Shown here: piece by piece, positions 11,814-25,289 of the stretch
Position numbering within the stretch: the first letter of the stretch is position 1
Layout: each line of letters begins with the position of its first letter
Assembly (NCBI RefSeq): GCF_026914265.1
Contig: NC_069132.1
Span: 35,024,932-35,088,931 of the forward strand
Length of the DNA: 64,000 bases
Direction: 5' to 3'
Source: Mya arenaria
Lineage: Eukaryota; Mollusca; Bivalvia; Myida; Myidae
The notes under the pieces: generated by a model
Seen by the model: only the letters and a program-made list of their open reading frames with translations
What the model was told of the DNA's origin: nothing
Databases searched by the model: none
Made by a program: the position numbers and the translations under genes

Positions 11814-14800
11814 TCATCTGTCTGTTGTCTGTGTATCGGCTTCTCGTTGCCTGCGTTTCTGGCGATATATCCATACATTTCCCACCCCCATCACTAGGCC
11901 TCCAAGAATGATTCCAATTGAGCCAAAATAAAACGCCATGTCATAGCTTCCTAGCATGTCTTTAAATAAACCTGAAATGTACAAGTTTTAAATGTCCATG
12001 CAATATATCAGAATAATTTTATTTTAATTTAATATTACAATTATCATAATCAATATATTATATCTCAATTAGAAAAATAAAATAAATCGATCAAAACAAA
12101 AAAAGATTAAAGCGCCAGTGTCACTAGAGTGCCAAAAGCCATGAAATGCCTGATTTTAACCTAGTTCAAAACCGGTTATTGTTAGCCTATTAGAAATGAT
12201 GAAACGTTTACACAGATTTTATGACACACATGAATAATATATGGAAACAACTTTTGATTTGAAAACAACAAACAAATGTGTATTAGGAGAGATGAAAAGC
12301 CTGGCTTTTCACACTACAGTTACAAATGTATACCCTGAAAGCAGTATGTACCTCCGACAGTTGGCCCAATAAGAGCACTGAGTCCCTGAAAGAGGAGCAG
12401 TAGTCCGAAGGAGCTTGAAAGAGACTCAACCCCCAGGACGTCCACCACCACAACCGATTTCTGTGAAATGTATGTCCCTGACAGAAGGCCAAACAATCCA
12501 CTCATAACGGCAAAGTGCCAGAATTTGGTCATTGATGGCAGCATTATGGAGACTATGGCATTTCCAAACATGACCCCATTGTAGATAATAAGCCGGTAAG
12601 GTTTAACTCTCTTTAGATCAAGCACTGTTGACATTGCTACTCTAGCAATGCCGTCAAAAATGCCCAAGACTGACAATAACCACGCACCATCTAGTTGAGA
12701 TATGCCCTTTTCTTTGGCTAACGCTGGTAAGAAAACAAACGTCAAATTGAAAGCTAAAGTGTACAAAAATAACTGTAAACACAAAGCGGTAAAACCAAAA
12801 TTTTTGAAAAGTGAGAGTTCCAAGAGAGGTTTCTTTTCTTTTTCTGTTTTTGGTTTATCCTTCCCTTTTATAGCTGTTTTCACATGTGATAATTTTCTCC
12901 TAAATATAGAAGTCTTGGATGCTTCAATTTTGTAGTTTGCAGTTATTTCGATTGAGGATGACATTTTGGCGGCTGACTGCGATGAGAGGAGGTTCTGTTG
13001 TCTGGTTACCATGGAAACTGGTAACAAATTTTCAACTGGTTCGCCTTTTGTAGAACATTCTTTCCGCATCTTTTTAATTCTTGCAAAAAAAATAAAATAT
13101 TTGTGTGTTAATAGGATGAATCAGATTTTATTCAGCTTGCTTTGCTTACACTTAAAATTGCGTTTTTTTTCCCAAAATTAAATATCAGAAAACAGGAGAA
13201 CAGCAGGCTCCAGGGTCCTGTTTCAACAAAGATCGTTAGACGTAATATCGTATATTTCCAGGATTACCCTCGTTTTTAGTGCATTGATTCTAACAGTAAC
13301 TTTACAAATGAACCTGAGCACTCAGTGGGGAAGGGGTTTACGGTTTATGACTATCTGATATCTAATTGATACGGAGCTCTGAAGTAAAATACAGTATTAA
13401 CAGTAAAAATTGAGTTTAAAATAGCTTAACTTCAAAATCAAGAACGAATTAGTACATATTCAAGGAAAAATGTTTTGGAAGTCTGCGTAATTTTAACATA
13501 AAAAGAACAAAAACCGTCAAAAGTTTGAAATTTTTTAAATCTATATAATTAGATAGCGTTTGAAAAAATACACCTTGTTTCTACCATCAATGTAAATTGT
13601 ACTTTATTTCATTTGTAACATTTTTGACAAATTTTGTTCTTTCTAAATGTGAAATTTCTTGAACTGACCGCAAAACCCTTGTATTACTGACTAGCCCCAA
13701 CCATTCTTAAACAAAAGTTACCTCCCCTCACCTGTCTTGTTTCATAATTTTCTTGTGCAGCTCAAGTGACCTAAACAAGACGCCACAAATAAAGAAGTTG
13801 CTGATCACTCCGGTTAAGATGAGGAACGTTCCTTCAAACCCATAGTGGTTGAACATGATCTCTACCACAGGAGGGAACACGAAACATCCGATGCCAACTC
13901 CGGAAGTGGCCAAACCAACCGCCAAACCTGTAATTGAACATAATAAATATTGGATTGTTTTCATAAGGTGTTTGTTGCAATAAATGCAGCAAGTCAGAAA
14001 AAAAATGTTCAGTTTCTAAAATCTAATTGGCGTGAACTGAACACATTTAACATTCTGTGAATCTGATACATGTATGCCTAAATTCTTCTTGTTAATGTCA
14101 CCTTATCCTTTGACCTATTGAGCAAATAACTATAAGAGGATATATACTTATAAGTCACAATGGTCATAACAAGTTTGAAAACTCTACACCAAGTTTACCA
14201 TCAGCATTGATCATAAATGAAAGTTGGACAAAGACACATGAGATTATCAAATTCCACTTGACAATAAGTCCTTTTTCAGCTAAAAACTGTAACTGAATGG
14301 TGCATAATAAAACTACATGGATGAGCCCAGTAACCTAAAATTTAATGAAGACCCAGGTCTAACAGACATTGAACTAGAGACACACAATGTACAAAAAACA
14401 AAGACAAACCAAAACTTTCTTGTTGATAATAAATTTGATAAATCCGGGAATATGTCTGATCAGCCAGCAAAGGCTTTAAGTTAAGTCAATATTTGTTTAT
14501 TGTCGGATTTCAGGTAACATTTAAAACATAATAATATTTTACCGTGGCTAATATGCGCATATAAAGGTTTTGTTATTCTACAAATTCACATAACCACTTC
14601 TTTTATTTTAGTAAAACCCAACGATGATAAGAATGGGTGGACAGTTAGGACAGATCTGTGTAGGCCCATATCATCAAATACAGCATACTACAAATCTTAC
14701 CTCTTTTTTTATTAAAGTAGTAGCCCACAATGATGAGACTGGGTGTATATGTGAAGGACCTCCCCACTCCCCCTAGTACCCCGTATGTCAGGTATAAATA

Positions 14801-16915
14801 GGGCAAGTCGGGCATGAAGGCTGAGATCAGCACACCCAGGGTGCAGATCGCCGAGCCCAGGATCACCACAAACCGGCAGGAAAACTTGTTACATAGGGCA
14901 CTGGCTACAGGACCTGGAATAATTTCAATACACATGTTTAAGAAAAATATTATACAGGTGTTTCAAAACACAAAACCTGACTATTAGTGTCACCTCATTG
15001 CTTCAAAACCTGATGAGGGGAGGGGGGTCACGCAAAATCCCTGCATTTCAGCAATGTTCCAGCAATTTTCGAACAAAATTAAACCGCTGTACTTTTCGCA
15101 GTTTATTTTTTTGAGACTAAGCATAGGTCTCTGAATAGAGCTCCAACCTTTAACCTCTCAGTTGAGCTTCAACCTTTAACCTCTCAGGTGATACATCTCT
15201 TGATTTCAGGTGAAGATAAGTATAGCTTTACAAATATATACAATACAAAGTATAGACATAGAAAGAAACAAAAACATTATGGACACATATAAAGAAATAA
15301 AGCATGAGGTTCTTTACAATATACACAAACAATTAATTGAATCTGACATTTCAACAGGAACAGACGCCTATCGTCTGTTTGTATTATAGTTAGTTTATCA
15401 TTGTGTTCTGGTTACAATGGCATATATTGTCTATTTATGTTTCCTGCAAAATTTGACACAACAATAAAACACAGTGCACATAAAGTTGTCATTGTTACAA
15501 TAACCAAACATGTACAAGATGTACGTATTAAACTCACCCATTGCAAGCCTAAGTGTTGAGAATATGGATAGAAGCCAGGCAGTCTCGGTGGCCGAGCGGT
15601 TGAACTTCTCCTTAAACTGCAGGTAAAACACGCCATTGGACCTCTCAAACCCTCCTGCATAGAAAAATAAACCAGAATCTGACAACATTAAAGCTGCACT
15701 CTCACAGATATACCATTTTAACATTTTTTTTATTTTTTGTCTTGGAAAGAGCAAATTATGCGTTAATGATAACCAATGATAAAGGATTGCTAACAAAAGA
15801 TCAGATCTCAGATTTTCATAATTCCGTTCGAAAATTAATGTTATATGGCTTAATCTGTTACTAACGATTTAAGAAAAATGCATAAAACATTAGTTTTTGA
15901 ACAGAAATATAAAAATCTACGATCTATTTTTTGTCAGCAGTTTTATATAACTGGTTTCCATGAATTTTCACAAAAATTGGTTACATGTAGTTCCAAGACA
16001 CAAAATAAAAAAGTTGTCAGAACGTTTAATCTGTGAGAGTGCAGCTTTAATAATGAATTTATTTGGCCTAACCTAACCGATTCTACAAAATTTAATATAC
16101 CCGTGACCCAAAAAATGTTGCAAACTTATCCAATATTAAATTTCTTCAATTACGGTATTAAGGGGAAAAGAAAAAAAACAGTCCCCGGACAAATCAATGG
16201 TTTGCAATGGTTAAAAAGTTATTTTTAATTGTGGCTTTGTGGTCACAGTATACAAATAAATACACCTCTACAATTTGTTCACATTGAAATATGGGCATTA
16301 TGCGAGAATATGGTTACTATGGACACAGCAAAGCTTAAACAATTTAAAAAGCTGCACTGAACACTCTCAAATGTTTGCATTACGGTAATTTGAAACTGGT
16401 CAAGTACCTCAATCTTATCACTTTTTGAAGTTCTTTATCAATTTTAAAACTATTTCATGACAAGTGTACATGTAATGTGTACCAAGTATCAGATTGATAA
16501 CTCTAAATCTCCGGAAAAGTTCACTCCATAATTTTTTGCCAATAGACAGATTAGACTGAACGACTAACTAACTGACCAACATAATGGTGACTCCAATAAT
16601 ATAGCCCTCTACAAACTTTGTCTGTGAGGAATTAATGTTGTCAGACACAATGCTATTAGATGGGTGTAAGAAAGACTCACCCATGAGTGCATGAACCAGA
16701 AAAGCTCCGAAGACAATCATCCATCCCCATCCTCCATCTGGTACTTTATCTTCGCTCAAATCTATCAATATATTGGTCACCTCCACCTCTTCGCCCGGCC
16801 TTTCATCTTCAGAACCTTTCCCTCCATTGGTGGAACATTCGCCACGGGATTCCTTACTTTGCAGTGGTATGTCTTCATCACAAGGATGGTCTATTTTTTC
16901 CTCTATTTCCACCAT
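11814..16915 (-). CDS. Monocarboxylate transporter MCT-A (SLC16 family), complete, six coding exons
   Basis: Exons in reading order are 16915-16681, 15654-15538, 14913-14701, 13927-13732, 13079-12352 and 11971-11814 (TGA), with AG/GT borders and matching phases, giving 548 aa. SLC16 proteins are 12-helix plasma-membrane carriers; several co-transport lactate, pyruvate or related acids with H+. The acidic N-terminus precedes the family signature DGGWGW (about residues 60-65) at helix 1. Helices 2-6 span exons 2-4, and a long basic loop covers about 254-340. Helix 8 carries FDGIAR (D396, R400), the Asp/Arg pair needed for proton-coupled transport in MCT1. Helices continue to a short basic tail (IYRQKRRQREAD). 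A 3' splice site at 16937-16938 just before the ATG implies a non-coding upstream exon. Substrate cannot be read from sequence. MCT-B at 41-46 kb is its paralogue. Confidence 0.9.
15692..16046. mobile_element. TTAA-flanked MITE, intact copy (355 bp)
   Basis: Ends AGCTGCACTCTCACAGAT and its exact complement, each bordered by TTAA (15688-15691, 16047-16050). No coding capacity. It lies in MCT-A intron 1. TTAA duplication suggests a piggyBac- or Kolobok-type driver. The start AG rather than CCC leans to Kolobok, by inference. A second copy around 29.5/34.5 kb is split by the LTR element. Confidence 0.8.
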
Positions 16916-16936
16916 CTCTCTGCCTTACTTCCTTAC

Positions 16937-19244
16937 CTGAAACAATATTAAAATAAAAATTGATTAGACAGTATGTTGTTTATAATAAGATATATATCAT
17001 ATATTCATTTTTGAATTAATTTGTTACATAACTATATCAATATGCATATATATGTGTTCAAAATGGATTGCAAAAGTCATACAAACACCTTACAATACAG
17101 ATATGTAGATCATTCACGTTATCTAGATTGTTACACCTTGCGAGAAAAAAACAGAACAAAAATGATGGCATGTTTTATAACAGCAGTCACATGTTTTTTC
17201 ATCATTTTGGAAATGGGGTCAGGGCCTGTATGAATGGGGAAAAAAGTGAAATTTTTCATTTTGCCTACAAAATGAATGAGAATGTTATAAAAAAATAAAT
17301 AAAAAAAGATAAAAGAAATAGATAAAGTTTGTTTCTTTAAAAATACACCAATTCATACCTGTTTCTTTTGACAATATGAAAGTAAGTAAAATATTTGCAC
17401 CCTCCTACATTCAATTTCAATTATTTCTACCTGGTCAATTAAAAAATTGCATTCAGGACAGTAACACATTTAAGTTTTGACCTGAAACTATCATTTGAAA
17501 TAAATATTCATCCAAGATTTTGAAACATTTTAAAACCTGTGGTCTGTGAAGGCTTTGATTAATTACAAAATAAGTCAGATGAATAATTTGACCATAGGAA
17601 CTAGATAACTGGATTTAACCTTACACTCTGGCAGCCACATTTTTGGGTTGGCTACTAAAAGGTAATCATGCGGTCGTCCATGTAAATAGCCATCATATAG
17701 AGTCTTTTAACAAATAAACGTCCAAATGTTAAAAAAAATCCTTAAACATGTATTATTCATGTGGACAACCATCAACTAAAAAAATCAATAACTCTGTACC
17801 TTTCACCTTAACAATGCAATTTAAATGGTTACATCATACATATCACAGATAAGACTTCATTTTAAAAATGATTTTATGTATACATGTATTTTTATAAACA
17901 GTGTTCTAAATAAGAACTTGCTGCCCGCCAAAATGGACGGTTTAAATGGCAATTAGGCCAGTTCAAATTTGGAAAAGCAGTGAATATTAAGTAGAATAAG
18001 TAGGAGCTGGTTGGTAACATTACTAATTGAGAAGGTTCAACTGAAACTTGTTGAGAGCCCGATATATAATTATATTTATATAAATGTGCTACTCATTTAA
18101 ATTAGAACAGCTGTTACGTCATGAAAAGGTCATTAATCTAGTGATTAAGGTTTTTATACAGAGCCATACAGAGTGGGAGGTTGAGAGTTTGATCCCTTAC
18201 CATGTCATACGTTAAACATTGGTGCAAATAGCTCCCTTGCCTAGCGCTGGGCAATTAAAGGGTAAGTGCTTGGAAAGTTAGTCGGGTACTCAGTACTGGT
18301 TTAACCCAGGAAAGTTGTATACCGTGTATCATTGCTTTACACCGAGCACATACAAGAACCTAGTGGTCTCTTTGAAAAAAGAGCAAGGGCATCGCATCTG
18401 GACTTCCTTGCATCCCACCACTGTCTCTTCCACATTCTGTCCCTTCAGCATAAAAACAAAAGGACCCCATTGGAAATAAGTGCTTGCACTTTCACCAGTT
18501 ATCCTAGACCACAAGGTTTAAAGAAATACATACATAAGGTCAAGGCATGTACTGTATTGATATAAATCTCAGGCTCATGTGCTGTATCAGCATTGTAGAC
18601 TCAAATGATCATTCTGTCATTCACTAAATGTACTCAAGTTCGTCAGTTCATAATCATCATAATTTATAATGATTATCTGTATAATGATATAGTACAAGAA
18701 CTTTAATATTATAATATAATAGAATGCTATAATCTATTCAACTAATCAATTTATTATATTTTGTAAATAGGAAATAATGCAAACCTCAGTAATGTATAAC
18801 AGTTGAACATGAGTGTAAGCAAACTTGCCTTTCTAAATAAAGCCGCCTGTTTTCCATTTATATGTATTAAGTCTCAGATCTTTTATAAATTAGAACATTG
18901 ACATTGAATTGGTGTTCTGCACGACCGCTGCACGCACTAGTATTGAGAGTTCCTTCCCTTGACAATAAACATAACCTTCCATGTCAGAAGACGCTTGCGT
19001 AGAACATGAAGAGTTGCTTCCCTTGTTTACATTTAAGCCATGAATATAAAAAGACTGATCAGTGATGATTTAGAATAAGTGTAAGTTTGATAACATTTTC
19101 AATAAGAATGATTAAACGAACATGGTGGTTTGGACAAATTTTCATGTTTTTTTCATGCGGTGAATTTTTTAATATTTTGAAGGAAATCATAACTGTGTTA
19201 TTTTTCTTCCAGGCAAATGCGCTTGACTGTTATTCAATGACAAT
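16937..19244. other. Intergenic stretch between MCT-A and the profilin-like gene
   Basis: Head-to-head spacer that probably holds both promoters and untranslated first exons, none of which I could place. About 18110-18330 is a SINE-like copy; the rest is AT-rich with no supported ORF. Confidence 0.4.
18110..18330 (+). mobile_element. Degraded SINE
   Basis: TTAATCTAGTGATTAAGG resembles an A-box region, GAGAGTTTGATCCC a B box, and GTACTGGTTTAACCCAGG... a tail shared with the other SINE copies in the window. Confidence 0.5.
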
Positions 19245-22234
19245 ATGCAGGCATCAACTGGATTCGAGAAGTTCATTACAGGTAGACAGGTTTTTTGCTA
19301 GGTCCAATCTTAGTCCATACTGGTAGTCAATCTAAAATGCCGTCCAGGCTTCTTTTTTTAATGATGTTTAGCTTGGACGTTAGTCCAAATGATTGTACGT
19401 TGACGGATTTTTTTTATGATTTTTGATATGGCAAATCCTTCATGTACAAATTGTTTTGTATGAAAAGTGGGTAGTTATTCCGATCAGGATTCCGGGTTAA
19501 AGCATATATATAAAATATCATAAAAACAAGAAATATTACCAGATAATGTTATGTTATATTAATTCCGTACACAAAAAATAAATATCCAACAAATAATTAT
19601 GAGTTTGACGGGTTTTCTTCATTTCATTCTGTCAAAACATAACAATATATACATGAAGGGCATCTGCAAGGCTTCAGGGCACAATTTTAAAACAATCGGA
19701 ACATTTCGGCCATGGTTGAGTTGTTACGATTGTATTTACGAGGTCTGGCCATGGGCAAGTTGTTATGATTGTATTTACGAGGTCTGTCTCGAAGCTTGTT
19801 GGAGGTGGCCGAGTTATAACGAGTGGGTCGAGTTGTTCTGCTTGGCATAATTGTTGTCTGTGTCAGTCAACTTTCGTTTTATTGGAAAGGTAAATAATGT
19901 GTTTTAATGCATTAAATGATTGTTTTGTACAAAATAACTTTTCGCTTACATGGTAAAATATGAATATAAACCTTTATGATCAATTTCAACCATAAAATAC
20001 TTCACTTAATACAATTTTAATATTTTTCAAACACCCTCGGGTTTTGCACAAACTTGCATAAACGTTAGGGATTGGAAGAATTCCATATAACACGTCTATT
20101 ATTTTAGACTAGCCTGGACGTATGACATACTGGATACTTTGTCCACCTGACTGGCCTTCAACGAGTCCTTGGAAGATTTTATGACTTTAAGAAATGTCAA
20201 AATAATAAAAAGAACCTCTGAACACTCAATATTGTAGTTAATTTAAAAACAGACGCCAAAAGTTTTTATAACAGTCGATGGTATCGGCAGATTCATGGGA
20301 AACATTAATTACAGTAAATATCCCAGTGATAAATAAATTTCCCTGAAGGCTGAAAGCCAATTCTATAATGTGGCTCCATATAACTTCATATAATTAAGAT
20401 TTTTTGTGTTTGACTCTTGGCACTTAATTATTAATGTAATTGAACAGATGAATCGTAATATTTAAATTTCACTTGAATATTTTAATAAATTTATATATAC
20501 CAAGAAGTCTTGAATGTCTATTGGCAATGTACAAGTAAAGTGTCATTACTCCATTTTCTATTATTTTTTTGGTAAACATATAGTTTCTTTAATCACAGGT
20601 GGACTTATCAATACTGGCCATGTTAGTGGGGTGTTGTTACTGACCAGACAGGGACAGACCATGTACAGTTTTGGAGATCTACAACATCTTCCACAGGTTA
20701 GTGAAATGGTCATAAAAGTTTATAAGACTTATTGAAGTACAATGTATTTTTTTTTAAACACAAGCAAGATGTGGGCTGACAGATTGACCTTAAATCATCA
20801 TTAAGTACAGTTTCACTGTACATGTACGTTCCTCCTTCTTTTTTAGAAAAGTGTGTATGATCATGCCTAAAAAATACATGTAGCCCTGTTTTTGTTATCT
20901 CTTTAAAAAAGTTCCCATTTAAACACTGCAATCAATTGTATAAAACTGGTCAATTGTTTAGTTTGGTCAAAATTAGCCAAAACATTTATTTATTGGCCAA
21001 TATTTATCTAATTTTACTTTTGTTGATCAAAGGTTAGTTCTGTGGAAAGGGTAATCTTTGTATAAATAATTACTAACTTTTAACCAGAGAATGACAGTAG
21101 TCTTTGTGTCCGCCTCTCACCCAAGAGGTTGTGGGTTCACTTAGCACCTGGGAATATGCTCTTGGCATCCCAAAAAGAACACCAGGCTGGTTTCTGCCCA
21201 GGAAACGACTCAAAGGTGTTTCATAACTATTGTCTTCGAAATTGAGCTAAAACAAATAGGTATAAATCAATTAAGAAATAACATGTTTTGTTTGAAATGC
21301 AACACTGTCTTTCTGCAGGAAGAAGTGAAGCAGTTCCTTAGCTTGTTTGAAAGATATTCATCCGAGGGTCTAGCAAACAAAGACTTCCACATTTCTCCAC
21401 CCAAGAGAAGGGGATGGATCTTTAAAACATATCAGAGAACATTTTCAAGGTTTGTATTATTTTGTTTTTTGTTGTTGTTGTTTTTATTTCTATTTTCTGG
21501 TAAAACAATTTGGGCTAATGTGATAACCTTGGGGTCATCATCAAGAGTGTCATCTGTCAAAAAAGTATGAATAAAACTGGGTACACATTTTGTCTGAGGC
21601 AATACACACAGGTAGAGCAAGTTGCACTACTCTGGCTAATATCATTAATAATGATGAGTTATGCACCTTTTTCAACTATCAAAACAAGAACAGACCAATG
21701 TTGGGTTTGCTCCATCGGGCGTTTTATTACTATAGTTCTGTCTTCAGTATTAAAACATAACTTAATGTATGTAACATTTTCGCCATGATAAATAAATCAG
21801 ATTTTTTTCCCCAGATCACTTACATTCTGAATTGTACTACAAACGTTTTTTTATCTATCAATAATCAGTTATTGAATGAAAGGTTTTCTGATTATTTTCA
21901 ATGATTGATTGTGACTTATTATGAACAACGAACTGTTAATGAAACAATCAGTTAAGGTCTGAGTATAAAAAATATAAATGTTTTCACAAGTTTACTCTTT
22001 TTTGTCTTTATGCAAGCTATATTCTTACTAATGTATTATTTATAACTCAAATGTCCCAAATAACTGGTAAGATTTACAATTTTCAGTGTATATGCAACGT
22101 GTAGCCGGGATTCAGGAGGACTTACTGTGTGTAATCTCCCGTATGGTATTCTCATATGTGTGTATGGACCTACGACTTTGCCCGGAGAAGCAATAAAAGC
22201 CATCGAGAATTTCTGTGATGTCATGAGAAGATAG
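19245..22234 (+). CDS. Profilin-like protein, complete, four short exons (137 aa)
   Basis: Exons are 19245-19281, 20599-20696, 21319-21449 and 22087-22234 (TAG), with AG/GT borders and phases that join exactly. The protein begins MQASTGFEKFITGGLINTGH, continues VSGVLLLTRQGQTMYSFGDL, and ends in a helix EAIKAIENFCDVMRR. Size, the N-terminal helix, the V-S-G-V/L strand with a Q-G loop, the middle strand pair and a C-terminal amphipathic helix all match profilins, most like the divergent profilin-4 type. Profilins bind actin monomers, proline-rich ligands and phosphoinositides in the cytoplasm. The N-terminal Trp/Tyr used for poly-proline binding in classical profilins is absent (Phe residues instead) and the protein has a single Trp, so classical binding may be lost. 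The start is the only Met in frame that gives a proper profilin length. Confidence 0.65.
19650..19850. repeat. Short imperfect tandem duplication
   Basis: GAGTTGTTACGATTGTATTT and AAGTTGTTATGATTGTATTT, each followed by ACGAGGTCTG, are adjacent, about 36 bp apart, in intron 1 of the profilin-like gene. No coding support. Confidence 0.4.
21085..21255 (+). mobile_element. tRNA-derived SINE
   Basis: GACAGTAGTCTTTGTGTCCG and GTTGTGGGTTCACTTAGC look like degraded A and B boxes, followed by GGTTTCTGCCCAGGAAACG, the tail motif shared with the copy at 5.9 kb. It lies in intron 2 of the profilin-like gene. Confidence 0.55.
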
Positions 22235-22286
22235 CAAGAGTTTCTGCCATTTTTCCAGATTCTAATTTTAAAGGCTTTGTTAACAC

Positions 22287-22292
22287 AATAAA
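22287..22292 (+). promoter_or_regulatory. Poly(A) signal of the profilin-like gene
   Basis: AATAAA 53 nt after the stop codon, a normal distance, which supports 22087-22234 as the terminal exon. Confidence 0.5.
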
Positions 22293-22299
22293 ACAGTGA

Positions 22300-23030
22300 A
22301 AGATTCTGTGACATGGAAGCATTTCTATAGCTAGCTTATTTTTATTTTCGTAAGCAAGCTCTGGAAACACAGTAAAAGCCTTTGAGAAAAGTTTGGTAAA
22401 ACAGGCAACTGCTGCTTTAATGGACAAATCAATGACAATTTTGGACATCTAACTTCAGGAAGGGACACTTGATTTCAACTGTTGGTGTTCATTCAGGATG
22501 CCTTGGATATAAAGTCATTATTTATGTGATCTAGATTTAGTTTAAACATTATTTTTATGATAATACACATAAAATACATATATATCATTGTAAGGATTGG
22601 GGAAATAGCTGAATGGATTTACCTCTCTCCTTACTCCTATCTGAATGTGACCTTACATATAATATACAGCTAGAGTGGAAATGACATTTAAGAAATATTG
22701 ACATTCAACATGTAAACTCACTTCATAACATGATGTTTAGAAATGTCATACAAATGCACTACAATGATAAACAAAGTATGTTTTATTTCAAAACTGGAAA
22801 GCAAATATGAAAAATAGAATGCTTATAGTTTTTTATATTGTTTTGTAATCATTTAACTTAGCTGAATCTCATTTGAAACTGTGGCATTTAGACTTACATG
22901 TATGGCATTTAATCATTGATTTTCACCTTGAATAATATTTGTGGAATTTATAGTGGTGCTTCATCTGTTAGTATTGGAAATATAATTTTGTTTTTACATG
23001 ATTGTTGCAATTCATTTAATACTAGTAATT
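22300..23030. other. Intergenic, nothing recognised
   Basis: AT-rich DNA between the profilin-like gene and the next repeat element. No exon, hairpin or repeat could be supported. Confidence 0.5.
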
Positions 23031-24980
23031 ATGCCCCCCCCCCCCTTCGAAGAAGAGGGGTATATTGCTTTGCACAGGCATGTCGGTATGTCGGTCGGTC
23101 GGTCGGTCCGTCGGTCGGTCCGTCGGTAGACCAAAGCTTGTCCGAGTGATAACTCAACAATTCCTGGATGTATGGTCATCAAACTTCACATGAAGGTTGG
23201 GCCTGAACAGTAGATGACCCCTATAGATTTTGGGGGTCATCGGGTCAAAGGTCAAGGTCACAGTGACCTTTAATGGTAAAATAATTTTAAAGCTTGTCCG
23301 AGTGATAACTCAACAATGCCTGCACCCATGGCCCTCAAACTTGACATAGAGGTTGGGCCTGACCAGTAGATGACCCCTAATGTTTTGGGGGTCATCAGGC
23401 CAAAGGTCAAGGTCACAGTGACCTTGAATGGTAAAAGGTTGTCCGAGTGATAATGTGACAATGCCTGCACCCATGGCCATGAAACTTGACTTGGAGGTTG
23501 GGCCTGACCAGTAGCTGACCCCTATTGTTTTTTGGGCTCAATGCGTCAAAGGTCAAGGTCACAGTGACCTTGAATGGTAAAAGGTAGTTTGAGTGATAAC
23601 TCAACAATGCCTGCACCCATGGCTGTCAAACTTGACTTGGAGGTTGGGCCTGACCAGAAGATGACCCCTATTGTTTTTGGGGTCATCAGGCCAAAGGTCA
23701 AGGTCACAGTGACCTTGAATGGTAAAAGGTTGTCCGAGTGATAATGTGACAATGCCTGCACCCATGGCCCTCTGACTTGGAGAATTGGCCTGACCAGGAG
23801 ATGACCCCTATGGTTTTGGGGGGTCATCTGGCCAAAGGTCAAGGTCACAGTGACCTGGAATGGTAAAAGGTTGTCCGAGTGATAAGTTGACAATGCCTGC
23901 ACCCATGGCCCTCAAACTTGACTTGGAGGTTGGGCCTGGCCAGAAGATGGTCCCTATTGATTTAAGGGGTCATTGGGCCAAAGGTCAAGGTCACAGTGAC
24001 CTGGAATGGTAAAAGGTTATCCGAGTGATAACTTGACAATGGCTGCACCCATGGCCCTCAAACTTGATTTGAAAGTTGAGCCTGGCCAGAAGATTGTCCC
24101 TATTAATTTTAGGGGTCATTGGGCCAAAGGTCAAGGTCACAGTGACCTTGAATGATAAAAGGTTGTCCAAGTGATAACTCAACAATGCCTGCACCCATGG
24201 CCCTCAAACTTGACATGGAGGTTGGGCCTGACCAGTAGATGACCCATATTGATTTTAGGGGTCAAATGTCAAGGTCACAGTGACCTTGAAAGCAAACTCG
24301 ACAATTCTTGGACCTATGGTCATCAAACTTGACATGAAGGTTGGGCCTGCCCAGTAGATGACCCCTATTGACTTTGGGGGTCATCAGGCCAAGGTCAATG
24401 TTACAGTAACCTTTAACGCAAAAAAGTTAACAAATCTTCCCCCACTGATATCTCAACAATGCCTGAACCTATGATCATTAAACTTGACATGGATGTTAAG
24501 CGTGACCAGTAGATCACCCTTATTGATTTTAGGATTTTAGCCAAAGGTCAAGGTCACAGTGATCTTGAATGGTAAAAGGTTGTCCGAGTGATAACTCAAC
24601 AATGCCTGAACCCATGGCCTTCAAACTTGACTTGGAGTTGCATCTGACTTGTAGATGACCCCTTATGATTTAAGGGGTCATCGGGTCAAAGGTCAAGGTC
24701 ACAGTGACCTTGAACGAAAAAAACTTGTCTTGTGATAACTTGACAATGCCTGCACCCATGGCCCTCAAACTTGACATTTAGGTTTCTGGTGACCAGCTGA
24801 TGACTCTGGATTTTGAGTTCATAGAGTCAAAGGTCATGACGGTCATAACACACTTTATCCTCACACTTTAATGGTCATAATCTTAAAACAGCAACAAATC
24901 AGCTGTCATTTCGGTCCATGCATATTTCATTCAATTGTCCATATAATCCTGACAACATGGCGCTCAGGGGGGGCATAATG
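23031..24980. mobile_element. Non-autonomous element with ~146-bp tandem core (11-12 units)
   Basis: The left end is AATTATGCC plus a C run, and the right end is CAGGGGGGGCATAATG, so the termini are complementary. A short GGTCGGTC array (about 23088-23130) follows the left end. The core repeats AAGGTCAAGGTCACAGTGAC about every 146 bp (near 23247, 23403, 23550, 23694, 23837, 23985, 24130 and on to about 24830), with GCCTGCACCCATGGCC and TTGGGCCTGACCAG in each unit. No ORF of its own; minus-strand ORFs just trace the repeat. It has the same architecture as the 4.3-5.6 kb element but different sequence. Confidence 0.7.
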
Positions 24981-25289
24981 TTTGACAAACATCTCTTGTT
25001 ACAAATTGTATTTATATTTAACTGTATAAATCTCAAGTGGTTTTCATCAATTGTTTTTTTTTTAAGGCATTTCTATTGAATCATTGTATCATTATGAAAC
25101 TGAAAGCATGTAATAAATCCATGTGAAAAGACTGCCGTTATATCATCGTGTTCAACTTCTGTCATTGTCAAGTGTGTATTTTAATGAAATACAGAATGAA
25201 TTCAATTTTCATGTTTAACATCATATGTTCATGTGTCTTTGTATTAGCATTGCTTTTTTTCAAAAATAGGAGCATATGAATAAAACCTA

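Noticed and set aside
15431-15796. 121-codon minus ORF around MCT-A exon 2
   Set aside because: Only 15654-15538 is coding; the rest is intron read through both splice sites.
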